Source: an uncultured Eubacterium sp.
GTDB taxonomy: Bacteria > Bacillota > Clostridia > Lachnospirales > Lachnospiraceae
Assembly: GCA_910586045.1 (NCBI GenBank)
Contig: CAJUIH010000072.1
Coordinates: 1 to 18,754 of the forward strand
Reading direction: 5' to 3'
Length of the DNA stretch: 18,754 nucleotides
The position numbers and the translations under genes are program-made. Below are positions 13,258 through 18,754 of the stretch, piece after piece. Below the pieces are notes generated by a model. That model was not told where the DNA came from. It ran no database searches and worked only from the letters and a program-made list of their open reading frames with translations. Position 1 is the first letter of the stretch; each line of letters begins with the position of its first letter.

Positions 13258-13731
13258 TCAGCGCCTGGAACTGTCAGGCTGCTGCGCCGGCGTGTCTGTT
13301 TGTTCTGATTTCGAATGATTAACGACGTCTAAAATCGGATGTCTGTCCGATTTTGTTTTTTTGCTGTCGGCATGCAGATATTTGCGTAAAATCTGCAGGA
13401 GCACGATACTGATCACAGAAACCAGATCCTCGTAAGGGGAGGTATCTCCGACAATCATATGCCGTGCAACCAGAAATACTAAAACCTGTATGACATTATC
13501 TGCATTTGGCCGGCAAAGCATCTCCAGAAATTCTATCCCTATCACAAGAATAAAGATTTCTTCCAAATAATGCCTGAAAACGGATATATCATCTAACAGT
13601 GCCGGAAATAAGCTGCCTGCGTTTTTTAACAAACTTAAAACAGATAAGACCAGTCCGATTAATACAAATCCCGCGGCGATCAATTCCAGGATCTCACAGG
13701 CAATCTGTAATAATTTTTTCAATTTGTGCAT
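13258..13731 (-). CDS. PsiE-like membrane protein
   Basis: 157 aa with an N-terminal hydrophobic region (about 10-40), then helices around 55-75 and 80-95 with the stretches VIGIEFLEMLCRPNADN and VLVFLVARHMIV, a further helix (about 100-118), and a polar tail rich in Lys, Ser, Thr and Gln. The order of these segments fits the phosphate-starvation-inducible PsiE family, whose role is poorly known; the assignment is from memory of the pattern. The start has AGGAG (13738-13743 complement) at good distance. It has its own strong promoter and stands between two plus-strand operons, so it is monocistronic. Confidence 0.7.
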   Translation of the reverse strand: MHKLKKLLQIACEILELIAAGFVLIGLVLSVLSLLKNAGSLFPALLDDISVFRHYLEEIFILVIGIEFLEMLCRPNADNVIQVLVFLVARHMIVGDTSPYEDLVSVISIVLLQILRKYLHADSKKTKSDRHPILDVVNHSKSEQTDTPAQQPDSSRR

Positions 13732-13789
13732 AGGGTTCTCCTGTGGAAGCGTCTGATTTGTATTGCTGCTGCATATGTTTCCTGTTTTT

Positions 13790-13818
13790 ATTAAATAATA
13801 AGATCATATATTTGTCAA
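13790..13818 (-). promoter_or_regulatory. Sigma-A promoter of the psiE-like gene
   Basis: Read on the minus strand: TTGACA (13818-13813), 17 bp, TTTAAT (13795-13790, 5 of 6). The start near 13783 leaves about 50 nt of leader. Confidence 0.75.
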
Positions 13819-13890
13819 TATTAGATTTGAAAATTACTGTCGTTTTATACGGTTTCGGCGGGGTTGTATGCCGGACGGGAGGTTTGGATT

Positions 13891-14262
13891 ATGAAATATG
13901 TAAAACAGTTTTTATGGATATTGCTTTTTTCTTTCGCGGGTGAAATATTGAAGTATTTTCTGCCTTTTTCGATACCGGCAAGCGTTTATGGATTTGTGCT
14001 TTTATTTGCGGCAATGGAAACGGGCCTGGTAAAAATAGAAGCGGTAAGGGAAACGGCACGGTTTTTGATTGAAATCATGCCGCTGCTGTTTATACCGGCA
14101 GGCGCGGGGCTGATTCATTCATGGGGCGAGATCAGGACGATGCTGGTTCCGGTTATTGTGATCACAGTCCTGTCAACGGTGGTTGTTATGGGGATCTCCG
14201 GCAGGGTGACGCAGTTTGTAAAAAGGAGATCTGAGGGCAGCCCTGCCAGTGCTTTCAAATGA
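13891..14262 (+). CDS. lrgA: LrgA/CidA-family membrane protein
   Basis: 123 aa, four hydrophobic helices (about 5-22, 26-45, 60-82, 88-110), with the family stretches FSIPASVYGFVLLFAAM and MPLLFIPAGAGLI. CidA/LrgA proteins are small holin-like membrane proteins first linked to control of murein hydrolases; LrgAB-type pairs in Bacillus and streptococci also act in pyruvate uptake. Which applies here cannot be read from the sequence. ATG 13891 has GGGAGGT (13877-13883) 7 nt upstream. The stop overlaps an upstream in-frame ATG of lrgB (ATGA). No LytSR-type regulator is nearby. Confidence 0.9.
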   Translation: MKYVKQFLWILLFSFAGEILKYFLPFSIPASVYGFVLLFAAMETGLVKIEAVRETARFLIEIMPLLFIPAGAGLIHSWGEIRTMLVPVIVITVLSTVVVMGISGRVTQFVKRRSEGSPASAFK

Positions 14263-14291
14263 GAAAAAAGGGAAAGACGAAAGGCAATGAT

Positions 14292-14984
14292 ATGAATGAA
14301 TTATTGAAAAATTCTTTGTTTTTTGGCGTTTTGCTTAGTATCGGGTCCTATGAATTAGGGATATGGATCCATAAAAAATTTAAATTAGCGGTTTTTAATC
14401 CGTTGCTGCTGTCCATTGCAGCGGTAATTTTGTTTCTTGTGCTGTTTCGAGTTCGTTATGAAACGTATGCGTACGGGGCGGAATATCTCAGTTATTTTCT
14501 GACGCCCGCAACGGTATGCCTGGCGGTTCCGTTATATGAACAGGTCGAATTGTTAAAGAAGAATGTGGCGGCTATTCTGGCCGGTATATTTGCGGGCGCT
14601 TTAACAAGCGCATGCTGTGTTCTGCTCTTGTCAGTTCTATTTCATCTTTCGCATCAAGAATATGTCACGCTGCTGCCGAAATCGATTACGACGGCGATTG
14701 GGATGGGTGTTTCCGAAGAACTGGGCGGTATTGTGACAATTACGGTGGCGGTAATTATTATTACCGGCGTAATCGGCAATGTGACAGCGGAAACGGTGTG
14801 CAGGCTGTTCCGGATTCAGGATCCCTTGGCAAAGGGGATTGCGATTGGATCAGCCGCACATGCCGTTGGTACGGCAAAGGCAATGGAAATGGGCGAAATA
14901 GAGGGCGCAATGAGCAGCTTGTCCATTGCGGTATCCGGAATAATTACCGTGCTGCTTGCGCCTGTCTTTGCCCAATTTTTATAA
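14292..14984 (+). CDS. lrgB: LrgB/CidB-family membrane protein
   Basis: 230 aa with many hydrophobic helices; the family signatures LLPKSITTAIGM and AIGSAAHAVGTAKAMEMG are clear. It is the partner of LrgA, and the pair probably forms one membrane complex. ATG 14292 is preferred because AAAGG lies 7 nt upstream and the protein then begins as family members do (FFGVLLSIGSYELG); ATG 14259 overlaps the lrgA stop but has no ribosome site. The stop lies only 15 bp from the stop of spoVAF on the other strand, with no visible terminator between. Confidence 0.93.
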   Translation: MNELLKNSLFFGVLLSIGSYELGIWIHKKFKLAVFNPLLLSIAAVILFLVLFRVRYETYAYGAEYLSYFLTPATVCLAVPLYEQVELLKKNVAAILAGIFAGALTSACCVLLLSVLFHLSHQEYVTLLPKSITTAIGMGVSEELGGIVTITVAVIIITGVIGNVTAETVCRLFRIQDPLAKGIAIGSAAHAVGTAKAMEMGEIEGAMSSLSIAVSGIITVLLAPVFAQFL

Positions 14985-14999
14985 AATGCAGACGCCGTA

Positions 15000-16418
15000 T
15001 TAGCTGACATCATTTAGACTGACACGAAATAGCCTGCGCAGCAGTTCTTTTCCATGAAATGGGATCAGAGGATACAGATACCCGATCCCGGACAATGTTT
15101 TATTCCCAGCAATGACGGCAATACACAGCAGGATGCCGAGGGCATAGCCATAAACGCCGAAAAACCCGGTGGCGGCTAACAGGATGATCCGCATAAATTT
15201 TAATGCGTATCCAAGCTCATAGCTTGCCTGGGAATAATTTGCAATCGCGACAAATGCCATATACAGCATCGTCTCCGGATTGAACCAGCCGGACTGTGAG
15301 GCAAAATCCCCAAGTACAATGCCGGCGATTACACTGAGCGGGGTGCTCAGCATTTCCGGTGTATTCAGCGCCGCCAGCTTCATACCGTCGATCGCAAATT
15401 CCAGTATCAATAGCTGCAAAAGGACCGGCACATGTACGGCGTCTTTTATCTGGATAAAAGAAAGCGCATCCGGCAGCCATTGCGGATTTTGTAAAAACAG
15501 CAGCCAGGTTGGGGTTAGCAGCAGCGCTGTCAGGTTGACCAGGAAACGTGACAGGCGCAGATACGTTCCGGTAATTGGCGGCAGGTAATAGTCGTTTGCT
15601 TCTTCCGTGAGTTCAAATAGTGTCGTAGGCAGAATGATCGCGGACGGCGAATTATCAATCAGCAGTACAATACTGCCCTCTAAAATGGCGGATGCAGCCG
15701 TATCCGGCCGTTCCGTGTATTTATATTTTGGAAATGGATTGATCCAATGGTGCGGGCAAAGTGCTTCGGCAAGGCTTTCGCAGTTCATGGTCAGCGCGTC
15801 TGCCGATATTTCCGAAATCCGTTTGCGTACATTATCCAGAAAATGGCGGTCTACCCTGCTTCCCATATAAGACAACACAATGTCTGTGTGAGAACTTTTA
15901 CCGGCGGAAGTGATCTCCATAACGAGGTCTGTACTGCGGATTCTGCGCCGGATTAAAGCGGTGTTGAAAACAATCGTTTCCACAAATCCATCTTTCGGGC
16001 CGCGCAGTACTTTGTCTTTGGACGGTTCTTCAATACTTCGGGATGGATATGTGCGAAAATCAATGGCAAGCGCCTGTGTATAGCCGTCAATCAGCAGAAT
16101 GGGGACGCCGGACAGCAGGGAGACGGACAATTCGCCGCTCGTTTGCAAAAGGTCGATTTCTCCATACGGAATGATCTGTTCAGAAAATTTCTGCGCATTA
16201 TCAGGCATTTGCTGCGGCGTAACGGCGAAGAGGCATTCCATGATTTTTTCCAGCAGATCGTCTTTATTTAAGCCGTCAATCATATAAAAACACGCGGATC
16301 TTCCGGCGATTTTAAATTTGCGTGAAATAAGGTCATAATTTAGCTGCGGCTGAAATAATTGTTCCATTTGCCGCAGATTTTGTTTAAAATCCATGGTGAT
16401 CTGAAATTGGCTGCTCAT
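15000..16418 (-). CDS. spoVAF: Spore germination protein, GerA/SpoVAF family
   Basis: 472 aa. N-terminal soluble domain (about 1-280) and a C-terminal membrane domain with about five helices (about 285-450), the plan of GerA A subunits and SpoVAF. SpoVAF-type features are LEGSIVLLIDNSPSAIILPT, the GTYLRLSRF segment, SYELGYALKFMR and the end YLYPLIPFHGKELLRRLFR. Such proteins sit in the inner spore membrane; SpoVAF assists dipicolinate release through the SpoVA channel in Bacillus. No other spoVA or gerA-type subunit is adjacent. The start has AAGGGGG about 10 nt upstream. Plain GerAA is the alternative, less likely without B and C subunits. Confidence 0.85.
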   Translation of the reverse strand: MSSQFQITMDFKQNLRQMEQLFQPQLNYDLISRKFKIAGRSACFYMIDGLNKDDLLEKIMECLFAVTPQQMPDNAQKFSEQIIPYGEIDLLQTSGELSVSLLSGVPILLIDGYTQALAIDFRTYPSRSIEEPSKDKVLRGPKDGFVETIVFNTALIRRRIRSTDLVMEITSAGKSSHTDIVLSYMGSRVDRHFLDNVRKRISEISADALTMNCESLAEALCPHHWINPFPKYKYTERPDTAASAILEGSIVLLIDNSPSAIILPTTLFELTEEANDYYLPPITGTYLRLSRFLVNLTALLLTPTWLLFLQNPQWLPDALSFIQIKDAVHVPVLLQLLILEFAIDGMKLAALNTPEMLSTPLSVIAGIVLGDFASQSGWFNPETMLYMAFVAIANYSQASYELGYALKFMRIILLAATGFFGVYGYALGILLCIAVIAGNKTLSGIGYLYPLIPFHGKELLRRLFRVSLNDVS

Positions 16419-16563
16419 AAGTTTTTATCCCCCTTTTTTATAGCAAGTGTATCCTGATTGTGGAGAAATATTCATAATTTTCCAGATAGGGGCATAAAAA
16501 GTTTCCTGCCAGGTACGCTGTTTGTTTCAATTTTTTTATTATTTTAGAAATTACAGGAAAGTG

Positions 16564-16592
16564 TTGACAAAAGGTTATGCTGGGAATATAAT
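16564..16592 (+). promoter_or_regulatory. Full-consensus sigma-A promoter of the hemolysin III gene
   Basis: TTGACA (16564-16569) and TATAAT (16587-16592) with exactly 17 bp between: every base matches consensus. The start is near 16599, leaving an A-rich leader of about 80 nt. Confidence 0.85.
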
Positions 16593-16636
16593 ACATAGTA
16601 TTAAAAACTACATAACAAAACAATGAAAAATACATA
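16592..16636 (+). repeat. Three TACATA repeats around the transcription start
   Basis: TACATA at 16592-16597, 16609-16614 and 16631-16636. The first begins on the last base of the -10. They might be a repressor site for an otherwise very strong promoter, or chance in A/T-rich DNA. Confidence 0.3.
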
Positions 16637-16677
16637 ATAAAGGAAAAGAAACTTTAAACAGGACAGGAGGACGCGAT

Positions 16678-17328
16678 ATGGAACATACGATTCGAGAACC
16701 AGGAAGTGCAATTACCCATTTTATCGGAATGATACTGGCGGTGCTTGCTTCCGTGCCGCTGCTGGTAAAGGCAGGAATGACGTCCGGCGGTTTGTGTGTA
16801 GGCGCGATGGGAATATTTATGCTGAGCATGATCCTTTTGTACGGCGCAAGTACAATGTATCATTCGGTTATGGTGACAGAGCGCGTGTTAAAAGTATTTC
16901 GTAAAATTGATCATATGATGATTTTTGTGCTGATTGCAGGTTCTTATACCCCGGTATGTCTGATTGTTTTGGGCGGACGGCAGGGATATACGCTTTTGGC
17001 GGTCGTATGGGGGATCGCCGCGGTAGGGATGACAATCAAAGCCTTTTGGATCACATGCCCGAAATGGTTTTCGTCCGTGATCTATATTGCAATGGGATGG
17101 GTATGTGTCGCGGTATTTGGCACACTTCTGCACACGCTGCCGCTGCAGGCATTTTTGTGGCTGTTGGCGGGCGGCATTATCTACACGGCGGGCGGTATTA
17201 TCTATGCATTGAAACTGCCGCTTTTTAACCAGCATCATAAAAATTTTGGTTCGCATGAAATTTTTCATATTTTTGTAATGGCTGGCAGTATTTGCCATTT
17301 TGTGTTTATGTATTTATACGTGGCATGA
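16678..17328 (+). CDS. Hemolysin III / PAQR-family membrane protein (YqfA-like)
   Basis: 216 aa with seven hydrophobic helices. The family's metal-binding residues are visible: H62 (STMYHS), D78-H79 (RKIDHMMIF) and H193, H197 (GSHEIFHIF), with H207 close by. These proteins resemble progestin/adiponectin receptors; bacterial members are named for a weak hemolytic effect, but their normal role is probably in membrane fluidity or lipid homeostasis. The ATG has AGGAGG (about 16665) at normal distance. It has its own consensus promoter and is likely monocistronic. No terminator directly follows; the first good one is at 17581. Confidence 0.93.
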   Translation: MEHTIREPGSAITHFIGMILAVLASVPLLVKAGMTSGGLCVGAMGIFMLSMILLYGASTMYHSVMVTERVLKVFRKIDHMMIFVLIAGSYTPVCLIVLGGRQGYTLLAVVWGIAAVGMTIKAFWITCPKWFSSVIYIAMGWVCVAVFGTLLHTLPLQAFLWLLAGGIIYTAGGIIYALKLPLFNQHHKNFGSHEIFHIFVMAGSICHFVFMYLYVA

Positions 17329-17522
17329 GGAATCTGATTGTATACGAATGCTTTGTAAAGTTTAAAACGATGGCATAACCGGACGCCGGATGGAGAAAAA
17401 GTTCCCTTTCTGGTATTCCGCTGAAGAAAAGAAAGAAGTTCTAAGTTTTCTGCCATGTCATATTTGTGGTAATGGACGGACCGGAAGCTGCTGTATTAGA
17501 GTGCTGGATTTTCGAAAAAGGG

Positions 17523-17551
17523 TTGAATTTGCGCTATTTGCGTGGTATAGT
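17523..17551 (+). promoter_or_regulatory. Promoter of the traX-like gene or of a short RNA
   Basis: TTGAAT (17523-17528, 4 of 6), 17 bp, TATAGT (17546-17551, 5 of 6). The start would be near 17558, directly before two hairpins. Confidence 0.55.
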
Positions 17552-17562
17552 TAAAAACAGAT

Positions 17563-17577
17563 CGGATCTATGATCCG
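17563..17577 (+). other. Small perfect hairpin in the traX leader
   Basis: CGGATC (17563-17568) pairs with GATCCG (17572-17577), loop TAT. It would be the first structure in a transcript starting near 17558 and ends 3 nt before the terminator stem. Confidence 0.5.
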
Positions 17578-17580
17578 TAT

Positions 17581-17613
17581 GCCTGGCCCGTCGGCAGACA
17601 GGCCAGGCTTTTT
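17581..17613 (+). terminator. Intrinsic terminator, possibly an attenuator for the traX-like gene
   Basis: GCCTGGCC (17581-17588) pairs with GGCCAGGC (17601-17608) without mismatch, loop of 12, then five T (17609-17613). It lies downstream of the 17523 promoter and about 60 bp before the next start codon. It may end hemolysin III transcripts, end a short RNA of about 55 nt, or act as an attenuator. Confidence 0.75.
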
Positions 17614-17672
17614 GCTGTATCTACTTGGCATCAAATGTTATGCGGATGAAACAGAAAAGAAAGGACAGGGAA

Positions 17673-18497
17673 ATGGATCTTTATCAAGGGCCGCAGGGAA
17701 AGCCTGTGGAGCGGGCAGAACGAAAATTTCGGGGGATCAGCGGCAGTACATTAAAGATGATCGCGGTAGTGACGATGCTGATTGACCATATAGCCGCGGG
17801 AGTTCTCGGCAGGTTTATGGTAATCAGCGGGGCGGACAGTATTGGACAAAACGATACCACTGCGTTGCAGCAATGGATCATGCAAAATCAGGATTTGTTT
17901 GGCGTATACAGCGTTATGCGTATGATTGGAAGAATTGCTTTCCCGATTTATTGTTTTTTGCTTGTGCAGGGATTTGTTCATACCGGAAACCGGATGAAAT
18001 ACGCGGCGCGGTTGTTTCTGTTTGCCGTGATTTCGGAAGTCCCGTTTGATTTGCTTTTTAATAGCAGAATTTTGGAAACCGGATATCAAAATGTATTTTT
18101 TACGTTATTTTTTGGGCTGATGGCTATGATTGGCCTGGATTGGGTTCAGGAGCGCAAAGACATGCATATAGCGGTAAAAGTGCTGCTGAATCTGGTGATC
18201 ATCGGCGGCTGTATGGCGCTGGCGGCAAATATGAAGACAGATTACGCGGAAATCGGCGTGGCCTGTATTGTGATCCTGTATTTGTTTCGGAACAAAAAGG
18301 GCATTCAGATCTTGGCTGGCTGTGCTTCGTTTATGTGGGAACTGACAGCCCCGCTTGCGTTTGTGCCGATTGCTTTTTATAATGGAAAGCGCGGATGGAA
18401 TCTGAAATATTTCTTTTATCTGTTCTATCCGGTACATCTTTTGCTGTTGTATTTTTTGTGTATGGCGCTTGGTGTACAGTCTTATTCGATTCTGTAG
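17673..18497 (+). CDS. TraX-family membrane protein
   Basis: 274 aa with a polar N-terminal 25 residues, then many hydrophobic helices. The stretches SGSTLKMIAVVTMLIDHI, RMIGRIAFPIYCFLLVQGF, ISEVPFDLLF and YFFYLFYPVHLLLLY are typical of the TraX family. TraX was named as the F-pilin N-acetyltransferase, and chromosomal homologues in Firmicutes are probably membrane acyltransferases with unknown acceptors; no pilin or conjugation gene is nearby. ATG 17673 has AAAGGA (17659-17664) 8 nt upstream; earlier TTG and ATG codons lack a site. Likely transcribed from the promoter at 17523 through the hairpin leader. A weak hairpin (ATCCAG/CTGGAT, 18500-18520) follows the stop. Confidence 0.88.
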   Translation: MDLYQGPQGKPVERAERKFRGISGSTLKMIAVVTMLIDHIAAGVLGRFMVISGADSIGQNDTTALQQWIMQNQDLFGVYSVMRMIGRIAFPIYCFLLVQGFVHTGNRMKYAARLFLFAVISEVPFDLLFNSRILETGYQNVFFTLFFGLMAMIGLDWVQERKDMHIAVKVLLNLVIIGGCMALAANMKTDYAEIGVACIVILYLFRNKKGIQILAGCASFMWELTAPLAFVPIAFYNGKRGWNLKYFFYLFYPVHLLLLYFLCMALGVQSYSIL

Positions 18498-18662
18498 AAA
18501 TCCAGGCATTTTTTCTGGATCCTGTGTTACAAACCGTTTCTTGTCCGGATCGTTTATACAGAATGGAGTTAGGGACTGTACAGAAATAAATAAGTGAAAC
18601 TGTGAGATATTTAATGACCGATGTACTAGGGAACTGGAATGTGATTGGGATAAGGAGAGGGA

Positions 18663-18754
18663 ATGATTATATTTATAAAAGGGCCGCTGAATGTGTTAAA
18701 TTATTTTATTGACTGTATGGCTGCTAAGGAGGAAACATCGATTATATTGGATAT
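18663..18754 (+). CDS. 5' end of an unrecognised gene, cut by the right edge
   Basis: The ATG at 18663 follows AAGGAGAGGG (18652-18661), and the frame is open for 30 codons to the window edge. The visible start is MIIFIKGPLNVLNYFIDCMA followed by AKEETSIILD. A hydrophobic beta-strand, a Gly-Pro loop and a helix would fit the start of a Rossmann-like domain such as a glycosyltransferase, but too little is visible to name it. The 165 bp between the traX stop and this start holds a weak hairpin and no convincing promoter. Confidence 0.55.
   Translation, partial: MIIFIKGPLNVLNYFIDCMAAKEETSIILD

Noticed and set aside
13743..13943. 66-codon frame between the psiE-like gene and lrgA
   Set aside because: No ribosome site; it covers the minus-strand promoter and runs into lrgA in another frame, so it is a chance frame.
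16445..16480. Sigma-G-like promoter upstream of spoVAF on the minus strand (GAATA with a CTTGCTA)
   Set aside because: Spacing is about 21 bp rather than 17-18 and the -10 is imperfect. A sigma-A-like TATAAA close by would place the start on the ribosome site. Neither is convincing.
18500..18520. ATCCAG/CTGGAT hairpin after the traX-like gene as a terminator
   Set aside because: Its T run is in the loop and none follows the stem; noted only as a weak structure.

Overview
The window looks like chromosome of an anaerobic, spore-forming Clostridia, most like Lachnospiraceae. This rests on gene content recognised by eye, not on a search: a class III fructose-1,6-bisphosphatase, a SpoVAF/GerA-family spore protein, a small cysteine-containing protein typical of Lachnospiraceae, panBCD, and strong AGGAGG-type ribosome sites throughout. 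No tRNA, rRNA, CRISPR array or intact transposase was seen.

Layout. Positions 1-960 are debris: the C-terminal end of a membrane protein cut by the left edge, a 49-codon stub that begins like an ABC-transporter ATPase, an 81-residue small hydrophobic protein, a helix-turn-helix fragment and two terminator-like hairpins. The stable chromosome seems to begin near 960 with a promoter for fbp (1098-2990). An OmpR-type response regulator (2983-3666) overlaps the end of fbp and opens a signalling/transport cluster: ABC ATPase (3789-4703), its permease (4696-5514), a large unrecognised multidomain protein (5692-7752), a histidine kinase with one membrane anchor and no sensor domain (7812-8744), and an exporter-type ABC half-transporter (8731-10491). 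A 71-residue conserved protein (10568-10783) follows.

The panB-panC-panD operon (11097-13211) comes next, behind a leader of about 240 nt. That leader contains a stem-loop with two bulged adenosines, as described for the pan RNA motif; the operon ends at a 14-bp bidirectional terminator. Then come a PsiE-like membrane protein on the minus strand, an lrgA/lrgB-type pair, spoVAF on the minus strand, a hemolysin III/PAQR protein with a full-consensus promoter, a TraX-family membrane protein preceded by a promoter-plus-terminator leader, and the first 30 codons of a gene leaving the right edge.

How the genes may work together. The response regulator and kinase are probable partners although about 4 kb of transport genes lies between them. 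Four CTTAA direct repeats at 11-12 bp spacing sit just upstream of a poor -35 region before the ABC ATPase gene, which is what an OmpR-family activator site looks like. The least explained part is the 686-residue protein at 5692-7752: an unrecognised N-terminal domain, about five tandem helical repeats of roughly 50 residues, a PH-like segment and a C-terminal four-cysteine zinc ribbon. With its neighbours it is the best candidate for an undescribed envelope-stress or peptide-response system.
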